Of a DNA stretch of 64,000 bases, positions 40,204 through 49,452 are shown piece after piece. This DNA is from Pantoea agglomerans (lineage in GTDB: Bacteria; Pseudomonadota; Gammaproteobacteria; Enterobacterales; Enterobacteriaceae). Position numbers and translations under genes: made by a program. The notes beneath the pieces are model-generated. The model was not told the DNA's origin. It did no database searches and saw nothing but the letters and a program-made list of their open reading frames with translations. The stretch is from the NCBI RefSeq assembly GCF_020149765.1, contig NZ_CP083809.1:3968001-4032000 (forward strand), read 5' to 3'. How positions within the stretch are numbered: position 1 is the first letter of the stretch; the number at the start of each line of letters is the position of its first letter.

Positions 40204-40902
40204 ATGAATGCCCAACGCTTTGCTCGTATTCAGGAGATGCTGGCGCTGCGCCAGCACGACCTCACCGTCTGTATGGAACAGGTACACAAGCCGCACAACG
40301 TATCGGCGGTGATCCGCACGGCGGATGCGGTGGGCATTCATGAAGTACATGCCGTCTGGCCCAGCGAGCGGATGCGCACTATGGTCTCCGCTTCCGCCGG
40401 CAGCAACAGCTGGGTAAAGGTCAAAACGCATCGCAATATCGCCCAGGCGGTTACCCACCTGAAAGATCGCGGCATGCAGGTGCTGGCGACCAACCTGTCG
40501 GCCAGAGCGGTCGATTTCCGCGAAATAGACTACACGCGCCCGACCTGCATTCTGATGGGCCAGGAAAAAACCGGCATCACCGCCGAAGCGCTGGCGCTGG
40601 CCGACCGCGATATTATTATCCCGATGGTCGGTATGGTGCAGTCGCTCAACGTTTCCGTGGCCTCCGCGCTGATCCTGTATGAAGCGCAGCGCCAGCGGCA
40701 GAATGCGGGAATGTACCAGCGTCAGCACAGCCTGCTGGATGAAGAGGAGCAGCAGCGGCTGCTGTTCGAAGGCGGCTATCCGGTGCTGGCGCGCGTGGCA
40801 AAGCAGAAAGGCCTGCCCTATCCGCATATCAACGCGCTGGGCGAAGTGGAAGCTGACGCCGACTGGTGGGCCAGTATGCAGGCCACGGGGAAAAAGAAAT
40901 GA
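40204..40902 (+). CDS. trmH: tRNA (guanosine(18)-2'-O)-methyltransferase
   Basis: A 232-residue SPOUT-class methyltransferase that modifies G18 in the D-loop of tRNA. The SAM knot motifs are CILMGQEKTGI and SLNVSVASALILYE, and the catalytic N-terminal arginine lies in AVIRTADAVG. Similar length to E. coli TrmH (SpoU, 229). It forms an operon with spoT and recG and overlaps recG by ATGA. Confidence 0.96.
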   Translation: MNAQRFARIQEMLALRQHDLTVCMEQVHKPHNVSAVIRTADAVGIHEVHAVWPSERMRTMVSASAGSNSWVKVKTHRNIAQAVTHLKDRGMQVLATNLSARAVDFREIDYTRPTCILMGQEKTGITAEALALADRDIIIPMVGMVQSLNVSVASALILYEAQRQRQNAGMYQRQHSLLDEEEQQRLLFEGGYPVLARVAKQKGLPYPHINALGEVEADADWWASMQATGKKK

Positions 40903-42977
40903 AAGGCCGCCTGCTGGATGCCATTCCGCTCAGTACCCTGACCGGCGTCGGCGCCAGTCAGGCGGCGAAGCTGGCTAAGCTCGGCCTGCATACCATTCAG
41001 GATCTGCTGCTCCACCTCCCGCTACGCTACGAAGACCGCACCCAGCTCTACGCTATCAACGATCTGCTGCCCGGCATCTGGGCGACGGTAGAGGGCGAAG
41101 TCTTGCAGTCCGACATCTCCTTTGGCAGACGCCGCATGCTGGTGTGTCAGATCAGCGACGGCAGCGGCGTGCTGACCATGCGTTTCTTCAACTTCAATGC
41201 CGGAATGAAGAACAGCCTGGCGCCAGGCCGTCGCGTGACCGCCTACGGCGAGATCAAGCGCGGCCAGCGCGGCGCGGAAATTATTCACCCTGAATATCGC
41301 GTTCAGGGCGAGCAGAGCCCGGTCACGCTGGAAGAGACCCTGACGCCGGTCTATCCCACCACCGAAGGCATTCGTCAGGCCACGCTGCGCAGCCTTACCG
41401 ATCAGGCGCTGACGCTGCTGGAGAGCGTGCCGATCGCGGAGCTGCTGCCGCAGGAGCTGGCGCAGGGGCTGATTAGCCTGCCGGAAGCGCTGCGCACGCT
41501 GCATCGCCCGCCGCCGGACCTGCGCCTGAGCGAGCTGGAGCACGGCCGTCATCCGGCGCAGCGTCGCCTGATCCTCGAAGAGCTGCTGGCGCACAACCTC
41601 AGCATGCTGGCGGTGCGCGCCGGGGCGCAGCGCTATTACGCGCTGCCGATGACGCCGCGCCACACCCTGAGCGACAAACTGCTGGCGGCGCTGCCCTTCT
41701 CCCCGACTAACGCGCAAAAACGCGTGGTACAGGAGATTGAGCGCGATCTGGCCAACGATTTTCCGATGATGCGCCTGGTGCAGGGCGACGTCGGCTCCGG
41801 TAAAACCCTGGTTGCGGCGCTGGCGGCGCTTGACGTTATTGCGCACGGCAAGCAGGTGGCGCTGATGGCACCCACCGAACTGCTGGCAGAGCAGCACGCG
41901 AATAACTTCCGCAGCTGGTTCGCGCCGCTCGGCATCGAGGTCGGCTGGCTGGCTGGCAAGCAGAAAGGCAAAGCGCGTCAGGCGCAGCAGGAGGCGATTG
42001 CCATCGGCCAGGTGGCGATGGTGGTCGGTACCCATGCGCTGTTCCAGGAGCAGGTGCAGTTCAACGGCCTGGCGCTGGTGATTATTGATGAGCAGCATCG
42101 TTTCGGCGTGCATCAGCGGCTGGCGCTGTGGGAGAAAGGCGAAGAGCAGGGCTTTCATCCGCATCAGCTGATTATGACCGCCACGCCGATTCCACGTACC
42201 CTGGCGATGACCGCCTACGCCGATCTCGACACCTCGACCATCGACGAACTGCCGCCAGGCCGTACGCCGGTTACCACCGTTGCAATCCCCGACAGCCGCC
42301 GCGACGACATTATCGCGCGCGTGCGTCACGCCTGCCAGGAAGGTCGCCAGGCTTACTGGGTCTGTACGCTGATCGAAGAGTCCGATCTGCTGGAGGCGCA
42401 GGCCGCGGAAGCGAGCTGGGAAGCGCTGAAAGTCGCGCTGCCCGACCTGAATATCGGTCTGGTACACGGCCGCATGAAGCCTGCGGAAAAACAGGCGGTG
42501 ATGGCGGCCTTTAAGGCCAATGAGATGCAGCTGCTGGTGGCGACCACGGTGATTGAAGTCGGCGTCGACGTGCCTAACGCCAGCCTGATGATTATTGAAA
42601 ACCCGGAACGCCTGGGCCTGGCGCAGCTGCATCAGCTGCGCGGGCGCGTCGGGCGCGGCGCGGTGGCATCGCACTGCGTGCTGCTCTATAAAGCGCCGCT
42701 GAGCAAAACCGCGCAGCGTCGTTTGCAGGTGCTGCGCGACAGCAACGACGGCTTCGTCATCGCCCAGCACGATCTGGAGATCCGCGGTCCTGGCGAACTG
42801 CTCGGCACGCGCCAGACCGGCAACGCTGAATTCAAGGTCGCGGATCTGCTGCGCGATCAGGCGATGGTGCCGGAAGTGCAGCGCGTGGCGCGCCATATCC
42901 ACCAGCACTACCCTGAACAGGCACAGGCGCTGATTGAGCGCTGGCTGCCGGAAACCGCGCGCTATACCAACGTTTAA
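40899..42977 (+). CDS. recG: ATP-dependent DNA helicase RecG
   Basis: A 692-residue branch-migrating helicase that remodels stalled forks and Holliday junctions. The N-terminal wedge (about 1-150) is followed by the two motor domains. Walker A is GDVGSGKT, Walker B is IIDEQHRFG, and motif VI is HQLRGRVGRG. The ATG at 40899 overlaps the trmH stop; the frame extends 11 codons further without support. E. coli RecG has 693 residues. The K-12 gene gltS that normally follows is absent; xanP follows instead. Confidence 0.98.
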   Translation: MKGRLLDAIPLSTLTGVGASQAAKLAKLGLHTIQDLLLHLPLRYEDRTQLYAINDLLPGIWATVEGEVLQSDISFGRRRMLVCQISDGSGVLTMRFFNFNAGMKNSLAPGRRVTAYGEIKRGQRGAEIIHPEYRVQGEQSPVTLEETLTPVYPTTEGIRQATLRSLTDQALTLLESVPIAELLPQELAQGLISLPEALRTLHRPPPDLRLSELEHGRHPAQRRLILEELLAHNLSMLAVRAGAQRYYALPMTPRHTLSDKLLAALPFSPTNAQKRVVQEIERDLANDFPMMRLVQGDVGSGKTLVAALAALDVIAHGKQVALMAPTELLAEQHANNFRSWFAPLGIEVGWLAGKQKGKARQAQQEAIAIGQVAMVVGTHALFQEQVQFNGLALVIIDEQHRFGVHQRLALWEKGEEQGFHPHQLIMTATPIPRTLAMTAYADLDTSTIDELPPGRTPVTTVAIPDSRRDDIIARVRHACQEGRQAYWVCTLIEESDLLEAQAAEASWEALKVALPDLNIGLVHGRMKPAEKQAVMAAFKANEMQLLVATTVIEVGVDVPNASLMIIENPERLGLAQLHQLRGRVGRGAVASHCVLLYKAPLSKTAQRRLQVLRDSNDGFVIAQHDLEIRGPGELLGTRQTGNAEFKVADLLRDQAMVPEVQRVARHIHQHYPEQAQALIERWLPETARYTNV

Positions 42978-43031
42978 TCCTCCTCTGTTTGCCCCGGCAG
43001 CGCTTTTGCCTGCGCACGCGCAACAAAAGGC

Positions 43032-43069
43032 TGGCAAACGATTGCTTTCAGCCCGCAGCGGTTTAAAAT
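43032..43069 (+). promoter_or_regulatory. xanP promoter with PurR-type operator
   Basis: A PurR-like 16-mer TGGCAAACGATTGCTT (43032-43047) matches 11 of 12 conserved positions of the purine operator (ANGCAANCGNTTNCNT). It covers a -35 TTGCTT (43042-43047), 16 bp from -10 TAAAAT (43064-43069). The leader to xanP would be about 25 nt. Purine repression of the xanthine permease would make sense. Confidence 0.65.
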
Positions 43070-43099
43070 CCCCCTCTTCGCAGATTGGGAAGCCACTTT

Positions 43100-44485
43100 A
43101 TGTCCGTTAATCAACCAGACGCCACACTTCATCAACCGACAACGCCGCGCCAGAGCGAGCTGATTTACCGCCTTGATGATCGCCCGCCGCTGCCGCAAAC
43201 GCTGTTTGCTGCCGGTCAGCATCTGCTGGCGATGTTCGTGGCGGTGATCACGCCCGCGCTGCTGATTTGTCAGGCGCTGGGCCTGCCTGCGCAGGATACG
43301 CAGCACATTATCAGCATGTCGCTGTTCGCCTCCGGCGTCGCCTCCGTGCTGCAAATCAAAACCTGGGGTCCGGTCGGCTCGGGCCTGCTGTCGATTCAGG
43401 GCACCAGCTTTAACTTCGTTACCCCCCTGATTATGGGCGGCATGGCGCTGAAAAACGGCGGCGCCGACGTGCCAACCATGATGGCGGCGCTGTTCGGCAC
43501 CCTGATGGTCGCCTCCTGTACCGAGATGCTGCTGTCGCGCGTGCTTCACCTGGCGCGCCGCATTATTACGCCGCTGGTCTCTGGCATCGTGGTGATGATT
43601 ATCGGCCTGTCGCTGATTCAGGTCGGGCTGACCTCCATTGGCGGCGGCTTCGCGGCGATGAACGATCACAGCTTCGGCGCGCCGAAGAACCTGCTGCTGG
43701 CGGGCCTGGTGCTGGCGGTGATTATTGTGCTCAACCGCCAGCGCAACCCCTGGCTGCGCGTCGCGTCGCTGGTTATCGCCATGGCGATCGGCTATCTCGC
43801 CGCCTGGCTGATGGATATGCTGCCGCAAACCGTCGCGTCGACCAGCCAGCCGCTGATGGCGGTGCCGACGCCGCTCTACTACGGCCTGGGCTTTGACTGG
43901 AACCTGCTGCTTCCGCTGATGCTGGTGTTTATGGTCACGTCACTGGAGACGATCGGCGATATTACCGCCACCTCGGACGTGTCAGAGCAGCCGGTCAGCG
44001 GCCCGCTCTATATGCAGCGCCTGAAAGGCGGCGTGCTGGCGAACGGGCTGAACTCCTTTGTCTCTGCGCTGTTCAATACCTTTCCCAACTCCTGCTTCGG
44101 CCAGAACAACGGCGTGATCCAGCTGACCGGCGTTGCCAGCCGCTACGTCGGCTTTGTGGTGGCGCTGATGCTGATCGTGCTGGGTCTGTTTCCGGCGGTA
44201 AGCGGTTTCGTGCAGCATATTCCGGAACCGGTGCTGGGCGGCGCGACCATCGTGATGTTCGGCACCATTGCCGCGTCCGGCGTGCGCATCGTGTCGCGCG
44301 AGCCGCTGAACCGCCGCGCGATTATGATTATCGCCCTGTCGCTGGCGGTCGGGCTGGGCGTATCGCAGCAGCCGCTGATCCTGCAGTTCGCGCCTGACTG
44401 GCTGAAGACCCTGCTCTCTTCCGGCATTGCCGCTGGCGGCATCACCGCCATCGTGCTCAACCTGATCTTCCCCCAGGAAAAGTAA
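43100..44485 (+). CDS. xanP: Xanthine permease XanP
   Basis: A 461-residue inner-membrane proton symporter of the NCS2/NAT family, near-identical in core to E. coli XanP. It has about 14 membrane segments. The NAT signature [10 protein letters not shown] and the EQPVSG segment are present, with the upstream histidine-free [11 protein letters not shown] motif that carries substrate residues. It starts at ATG 43100 rather than the frame start at 43085, following E. coli. It imports xanthine for salvage and lies between recG and yicH. Confidence 0.95.
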   Translation: MSVNQPDATLHQPTTPRQSELIYRLDDRPPLPQTLFAAGQHLLAMFVAVITPALLICQALGLPAQDTQHIISMSLFASGVASVLQIKTWGPVGSGLLSIQGTSFNFVTPLIMGGMALKNGGADVPTMMAALFGTLMVASCTEMLLSRVLHLARRIITPLVSGIVVMIIGLSLIQVGLTSIGGGFAAMNDHSFGAPKNLLLAGLVLAVIIVLNRQRNPWLRVASLVIAMAIGYLAAWLMDMLPQTVASTSQPLMAVPTPLYYGLGFDWNLLLPLMLVFMVTSLETIGDITATSDVSEQPVSGPLYMQRLKGGVLANGLNSFVSALFNTFPNSCFGQNNGVIQLTGVASRYVGFVVALMLIVLGLFPAVSGFVQHIPEPVLGGATIVMFGTIAASGVRIVSREPLNRRAIMIIALSLAVGLGVSQQPLILQFAPDWLKTLLSSGIAAGGITAIVLNLIFPQEK

Positions 44486-44492
44486 CCTCTCC

Positions 44493-44520
44493 GGCGGGCT
44501 GCGGCCCGCCTCTGCTATTT
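44493..44520 (+). terminator. Possible xanP terminator
   Basis: GGCGGGC / GCCCGCC (44493-44510) with loop TGCG and a T-rich but interrupted tail. It may act alone or with Rho. Confidence 0.5.
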
Positions 44521-44605
44521 ATTCGTATTTACATCCAGGCTGTTGAGCTACAACGGTAATTCAGGCATAACAAGCACTGACCGGAAAGATGGCGGGATGG
44601 ATACA

Positions 44606-46285
44606 ATGAAATTTCTTGGAAAATTTTTTCTTACGGTACTGTTACTGCTGGTGCTGAGCCTGGTGGTGATCTACGTTCTGTTGCAGACGCAATGGGGCGC
44701 AGGCTGGTTCAGCCGCTACGTTAGCGATAAAACCGCCTGGCATCTCTCCCTCAGCAAGATAGAGCATAACTTCTCCTCGCCCTCGCACATCATTCTCGAC
44801 AACTTCAGCTTTGGCCACGACGGCCAGCCGGCCGCGGTGGTGGCGAAGCGCGTCGATCTCGGGCTCGCCCTGCTGCAGTTCAGCGACCCGCTGAATTTCG
44901 GCAGCATCGAGCTGCGCGACGGCGTGGTGAACCTGGCGAACCTGACGCCTGGCAACGCCCTGCCTTTCCAGGCGCGACGCCTGCAGCTGAACAATATGCG
45001 CATCGACAGTCTAGAGACGCCGCTGCCGCTGGCGGCCCAGCAGGTAAACGGCGGCATTATGCCGTGGATCCCTACGGCGAAGAGCATGCTCGGCAGCGAC
45101 GCGCAGTTTCAGATGAGCGCCGGCACTATGACGCTCAACAAGGTGTCAGGCGCTAACGTGCTGATTCAGGGCAGCGTCACGAAGGGCCGTATGTTGTTCA
45201 GCAACGTCGGTGCCGATCTGGCGCGCGGTTCAATGACCGGCAGCGCCGAGCGCGACGCCCAGGGCAACTGGCTGATCCGCCAGCTTCGCCTCAACGATAT
45301 TCGCCTGCAAACCGCCCAGAGCCTGGCGGATTTTCTGCGCCCGATTCAGGCGCTGCCTTCCGTCACCATTAACCGCCTCGATATGACCGACGCGCGCCTT
45401 CAGGGTCCAGACTGGGCGGTCACCGATCTCGATCTGACGCTGAAAAACCTTACGTGGCAGGGGGACGACTGGCGCAGCGACGACGGTTCCCTGTCGCTGA
45501 ACGCCAGCAACTTTATCAACGGCCGCTTCGAGCTTAACGATCCGATCCTCAATCTCGATCTGTCGCCGCAGGGCATCGCGCTTACCCAGTTCAGCTCACG
45601 CTGGGTCAACGGCGTGATCCGCGCTGACGGCAGCTGGAGCCGCAGCGACAAGCGTCTGACGCTGAACAATCTGGCGGTCGCCGGACTGGAATATACCCTG
45701 CCGGAGAGCTGGCGCGATCGCTGGCAGGCGGCGCTGCCGGGCTGGCTCGACTCGCTGGAAGTGCGCCGCTTCACCTCCAGCCGCAACCTGATTATCGATA
45801 TCAATCCGGCGTTTCCGTTTCAGATGACCTCGCTGGAGGGCAGCGGCGAAAATCTGCTGCTGGCGCGTCAGCATCAGTGGGGGATCTGGTCAGGCAAGCT
45901 GAGCCTTAATGCCGCCGAAGCAACCTTTAACCGCGCCGACCTGCGTCACCCGTCGCTGTCGCTTATCGCCGATGATCGGCAGATTCAGATCACGGAGATG
46001 AGCGCCTTTAGCGGCAACGGGCTTCTGGAGGGATCGGCCAGCGTCGGCCAGCAGCCGGATCGCCCGGTGGCGCTGACGCTGAAAGGCCAGGCGGTGCCTG
46101 CCAGCGTGCTGCAAAACTGGGGCTGGCCTGCGCTGCCGGCGAGCGGTCCCAGCAATTTCCAGCTTCAGCTCAACGCTTCGCTGAAGGCGGGCACGCCGCT
46201 GAGCGCCTCGGCGAACGGCTCGCTCTCGCTGCGCACCGATACGCAGCAGGTTCAGCAGCAGATGCAGGCGGGCGAAGTGAAATAA
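44606..46285 (+). CDS. yicH: AsmA-family protein YicH
   Basis: A 559-residue protein with one N-terminal membrane segment (about 5-27) and a large periplasmic part. The latter has repeating beta-rich AsmA-like blocks, for example LQGPDWAVTDLDLTLKNLTW and TSSRNLIIDINPAFP. AsmA-family proteins are thought to form phospholipid bridges or influence envelope lipid transport. Collinear with E. coli YicH (569). The ATG at 44606 is chosen to match E. coli; an ATG at 44597 is the alternative. A symmetric terminator follows. Confidence 0.92.
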   Translation: MKFLGKFFLTVLLLLVLSLVVIYVLLQTQWGAGWFSRYVSDKTAWHLSLSKIEHNFSSPSHIILDNFSFGHDGQPAAVVAKRVDLGLALLQFSDPLNFGSIELRDGVVNLANLTPGNALPFQARRLQLNNMRIDSLETPLPLAAQQVNGGIMPWIPTAKSMLGSDAQFQMSAGTMTLNKVSGANVLIQGSVTKGRMLFSNVGADLARGSMTGSAERDAQGNWLIRQLRLNDIRLQTAQSLADFLRPIQALPSVTINRLDMTDARLQGPDWAVTDLDLTLKNLTWQGDDWRSDDGSLSLNASNFINGRFELNDPILNLDLSPQGIALTQFSSRWVNGVIRADGSWSRSDKRLTLNNLAVAGLEYTLPESWRDRWQAALPGWLDSLEVRRFTSSRNLIIDINPAFPFQMTSLEGSGENLLLARQHQWGIWSGKLSLNAAEATFNRADLRHPSLSLIADDRQIQITEMSAFSGNGLLEGSASVGQQPDRPVALTLKGQAVPASVLQNWGWPALPASGPSNFQLQLNASLKAGTPLSASANGSLSLRTDTQQVQQQMQAGEVK

Positions 46286-46291
46286 AGGACC

Positions 46292-46319
46292 TCTCAGGGC
46301 CGATGATTCGGCCCTGAGG
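46292..46319. terminator. Hairpin between convergent yicH and fabY
   Basis: Ten-bp stem CTCAGGGCCG / CGGCCCTGAG (46293-46318) with loop ATGATT. The T tract is short on both sides, so termination may be partial. It can serve both converging genes. Confidence 0.6.
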
Positions 46320-46321
46320 GT

Positions 46322-47269
46322 TTAGTTGATGCGCGCGCCGGAACCGCCCTCTTCCAGCGGTTCGTCGGGATCGGCAGGCAGTACGATATAGACCCCTTCA
46401 AACACCGCCCCCGGCTCTTCATTGCCAAACAGCTCGACCTCAAGACGCACGCGCGCTTTTCGGCCACGCGCCAGCCGATCCAGATCGCCGCTCATCGAGC
46501 CGATATCGGCAATTGCACCCGGACGTCCGGCGATCGGTTTGCTGTAGCGAATATGGGCGTCCGCGAGAATGATGGTGCCGCCAAGGTGGCGCTCGCGCAG
46601 CAGCAGCCAGATCAATCCCCAGCCGGTGAGCGTCGCCAGCGAGAAGAGGCTGCCAGCGAACAGCGTGTGGTGCGGGTTCTGGTTGCCGGTTTCCGGCATG
46701 GTGGTGATAAATTTCTGCCCGGTAAACTGCAAAATGCGCACGCCCATCTTCTCGCTGAGCGGGATATTGTCATACCAGGCCTGCTGCAGCTGCCCGCACC
46801 AGTCGGCGCGGTGCAGAATATCGTCCAGCGTGACCACCGGCTTAATCATCAGGAAGTGGCGCACCGGCGTAGTCTGCGGCGCGGTGATCTCTCCCTGATT
46901 GAGATAGCCCAGCTTGGCGAAGAACTCGACCGCGTCTTCCCGCGCGGCGCAGGTCACGCGCTTCACGCCCTCCTGCCGCGCCACCGATTCCAGCGTCATC
47001 GCCACCAGCGTGCCCAGCCCTTTGCCCTGAACCGACGGATGGACGGCGAGGAAGCGAATCGACGCTTCATTGTCGGCGTTGATATAGAGACGTCCGGCGG
47101 CCACCGGCTGGCCATGCTCGTCCACCACCATCTGATGATGCGCCAGCGCGTCCCAGCCGTCCCGCTCCGAGCCCTGCGGCTGGCGCAGCGGCTTGCGTAG
47201 CATTTCCCAGCGGAACTGGTAGTACATATCCAGCTCTTCCGCAGTTTGCGGTACCCGAAGATGATACAT
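46322..47269 (-). CDS. fabY: FabY (YiiD): GNAT plus thioesterase-like fatty-acid protein
   Basis: About 315 residues in two domains. An N-terminal GNAT acetyltransferase-type domain (about 1-150; [16 protein letters not shown] is the acetyl-CoA motif) is followed by a hotdog thioesterase-like domain (about 165-310) with [19 protein letters not shown]. coli FabY contributes to initiation of fatty acid synthesis together with FabH. I use the start MYHLRVPQT (47269). A GTG at 47332, overlapping the dtd stop, would add 21 residues and resembles the longer E. coli annotation. Last gene of the yihX-yihY-dtd-fabY unit. Confidence 0.93.
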   Translation of the reverse strand: MYHLRVPQTAEELDMYYQFRWEMLRKPLRQPQGSERDGWDALAHHQMVVDEHGQPVAAGRLYINADNEASIRFLAVHPSVQGKGLGTLVAMTLESVARQEGVKRVTCAAREDAVEFFAKLGYLNQGEITAPQTTPVRHFLMIKPVVTLDDILHRADWCGQLQQAWYDNIPLSEKMGVRILQFTGQKFITTMPETGNQNPHHTLFAGSLFSLATLTGWGLIWLLLRERHLGGTIILADAHIRYSKPIAGRPGAIADIGSMSGDLDRLARGRKARVRLEVELFGNEEPGAVFEGVYIVLPADPDEPLEEGGSGARIN

Positions 47270-47328
47270 AAAGTGGTTCTCTCGTTCAGAGCTTGCGTGG
47301 CCGATCCCGTGCCGCTCGGCTGCCAGAC

Positions 47329-47766
47329 TCACACCTGCAACCAGAAGGTCACAGGACCATCGTTGACCAGCGCGACCTGCATATCGGCGGCGAAGCGTCC
47401 GTTGGCGGTGGTTACGCCCTGGCGACGGCAGCAGTCGCTGAAATATTCATACAGGCGGTTCGCCTCGGCGGGCGCCGCGCCGCCGGAAAAAGAGGGGCGC
47501 ATCCCTTTTTGCGTATCCGCCGCCAGCGTAAACTGCGACACCACCAGCACGCTGCCGCCCGCCTGCTGGACGTTCAGGTTCATTTTTCCCTGCTCGTCGC
47601 TGAAAATACGGTAGCCCAGCACCTTCTCCGCCAGGCGCTCGGCGCGCTTTTCGTCATCCCCTTTTTCTACTCCCAGCAGAACCAGCAAGCCAGAGCCAAT
47701 TTCACCCACCACCGCGCGATCCACGCTGACGCTGGCATTAAGCACTCGTTGAATCAACGCAATCAT
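47329..47766 (-). CDS. dtd: D-aminoacyl-tRNA deacylase
   Basis: A 145-residue enzyme, exactly the E. coli length, that recycles D-aminoacyl-tRNA. The signature SQFTLAADT is present along with the [14 protein letters not shown] strand and the C-terminal [12 protein letters not shown] (Gly-cis-Pro motif). The ATG overlaps the stop of yihY (ATGA). The upstream frame extension is not coding. Confidence 0.97.
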   Translation of the reverse strand: MIALIQRVLNASVSVDRAVVGEIGSGLLVLLGVEKGDDEKRAERLAEKVLGYRIFSDEQGKMNLNVQQAGGSVLVVSQFTLAADTQKGMRPSFSGGAAPAEANRLYEYFSDCCRRQGVTTANGRFAADMQVALVNDGPVTFWLQV

Positions 47767-48635
47767 GCAACCTCTCGTTCTTTTTCGCTTTCCTGCTGTT
47801 TTAAGTGGCGATAGTCGCCCAGCGTCGCGGTGATTTCCGCGCCTAACAACACAATACACCAGGTCCAGTAGACCCAGAGAAACAGGATAGGAATAACCGC
47901 CAGCACGCCATAAATCAGCTGGTATGAAGGAAACATCGTAACATAGAGAGCAAAGCCTTTTTTACCCAGCTCGAACAGCGCGCCCGCCACCAGCGCGCCG
48001 ATCAGGGCGTCGCGCGACGGCACGCTGCGCGTCGGCACTATGCTGTAAAGGAGCCAGAACGCGAACCAGGAGAGCAGCAGCGGAAAGACGCGCAGCACCT
48101 GATCGATAATGCCGTAAACGCCGCTGGCGCTTATCCAGCGCAGCGACAGCAGATAAGAGCTGATCGCCAGGCTGGCACCGGCCAGCAGCGGCCCCAGCGT
48201 CAGGATCATCCAGTAGACGGCGAAAGAGTAAACCAGCGGCCGCTTTTTATGGCTGCGCCAGATGGTGTTGAGCGCGGTATCAACCGAATGCATCAACAGC
48301 AGCGCGGTAACGATCAGTCCTATCGCCCCCAGCGCCGTCATGCGGTGCACGTTGGCGACGAACTGATCCAGATAGCGCTCCACGACGTTGCCGGTCGCCG
48401 GCACGAAATTGGTAAAGATAAAGTTTTTCAGCTGAACGCTGACTTCTGAAAAGACCGGAAACGCAGAGAACAGCGCGAACACCACGGCGATCAGCGGCAC
48501 CAGCGCCAGCAACGAAACAAAGGCCAGGTTACCGGCCTGCGTCGTCATATTGTCGTCGTCGATGCGTTTCCACAGCAGCCTGATCCACAGCCAGAGCGCG
48601 TGGCAGGTCGAAATAACAGGGCGCGACCTCATCAT
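47763..48635 (-). CDS. yihY: YihY/BrkB-family membrane protein
   Basis: A 290-residue inner-membrane protein with about six segments. Conserved BrkB segments [23 protein letters not shown] and [22 protein letters not shown] are present. It was once called RNase BN, but that activity belongs to another gene. Its function is unknown, and BrkB was named for serum resistance. It starts directly after the yihX stop (TGA ATG ATG) and overlaps dtd, a tightly packed operon. Confidence 0.93.
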   Translation of the reverse strand: MMRSRPVISTCHALWLWIRLLWKRIDDDNMTTQAGNLAFVSLLALVPLIAVVFALFSAFPVFSEVSVQLKNFIFTNFVPATGNVVERYLDQFVANVHRMTALGAIGLIVTALLLMHSVDTALNTIWRSHKKRPLVYSFAVYWMILTLGPLLAGASLAISSYLLSLRWISASGVYGIIDQVLRVFPLLLSWFAFWLLYSIVPTRSVPSRDALIGALVAGALFELGKKGFALYVTMFPSYQLIYGVLAVIPILFLWVYWTWCIVLLGAEITATLGDYRHLKQQESEKEREVA

Positions 48636-49232
48636 TCAGCGGTGGCTTGCCAGCCAGGTCGGCACGGTTTTGCTGTCGGTCACCAGTACGCTTCTGATGC
48701 CCAGCGCCTCAGCACCGGCAATATTATCGGCGTTGTCGTCAAAGAAAACCGCCTGGTCGGCGCGGTAGCCCTCTTGCTGCAGCACATGTTCAAAGATGCG
48801 CGGCTCAGGCTTGCGCATGCCCAGCTCTTGCGAGAGATAGATGGCGTCTGCCGCGGCGCGCACTTCCGGATACTGCGTCGGCCAGAACTCCGTATGCAAC
48901 TTATTGGTGTTGGAGAGGATTACCACGCGATGCCCGTCGGCGCGCAGCTGGTTCATCAGCGCCAGCGTATCGGCGCGTGCGCCCATAAATACCGCCTGCC
49001 AGCCCGCCACAAACTGTTCGTAGCTCAGCGCGATGTCGAGTCGCTCGCACAGCTCCGCAGCGAAATGTTCGTCGCTGATTTCGCCGCGCTCGTGCTGCTC
49101 AAACGCCTCGTCCATCTGAAAGCGACTCTGCAACATCGCCAGCGGTACGCGGCCGAGGTCACTCCAGACGCCCAGTACGCGGTTAAAATCGATATCAACA
49201 ATCACATTGCCTAAATCAAAAATGTACAACAT
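48636..49232 (-). CDS. yihX: HAD phosphatase YihX (alpha-D-glucose-1-phosphate phosphatase)
   Basis: A 198-residue HAD-superfamily phosphatase. Motif I is FDLGNVIVDID (Asp nucleophile), motif II is ILSNTNK, motif III is a Lys in MRKPEP, and motif IV is FFDDNADN. E. coli YihX hydrolyses alpha-D-glucose-1-phosphate in vitro. The ATG at 49232 begins MLYIFDLGNV; an upstream extension is unsupported. First gene of yihX-yihY-dtd-fabY. Confidence 0.94.
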   Translation of the reverse strand: MLYIFDLGNVIVDIDFNRVLGVWSDLGRVPLAMLQSRFQMDEAFEQHERGEISDEHFAAELCERLDIALSYEQFVAGWQAVFMGARADTLALMNQLRADGHRVVILSNTNKLHTEFWPTQYPEVRAAADAIYLSQELGMRKPEPRIFEHVLQQEGYRADQAVFFDDNADNIAGAEALGIRSVLVTDSKTVPTWLASHR

Positions 49233-49406
49233 GTCGTTACTCCTCTGGTTCCCTGGATCATTCACTCTAGCGGCAAAACCAGGGGCTGAACAGGTAACAG
49301 GCAGGAGAAAAATCCGTTATGGAAGATGACGCATAGGGGTTTAGCGCGCGCAGGCGGCAGGCTGGGCTGTTACGGCGGGATAGCGCGAATCAGAATGGCG
49401 GCAGAA

Positions 49407-49436
49407 ATAAAAAAGCCCCGCTGAACGGGGCTTTTT
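49407..49436 (-). terminator. typA terminator
   Basis: Stem AAAGCCCCG / CGGGGCTTT (49412-49433) with loop CTGAA and a T run on the minus strand, just past typA. Confidence 0.9.
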
Positions 49437-49452
49437 ATCAGAGCAAAACGTC

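Noticed and set aside
41022..43037. 671-codon antisense frame over recG
   Set aside because: Same reason: codon-bias shadow of recG, Arg/Gln/His-rich product.
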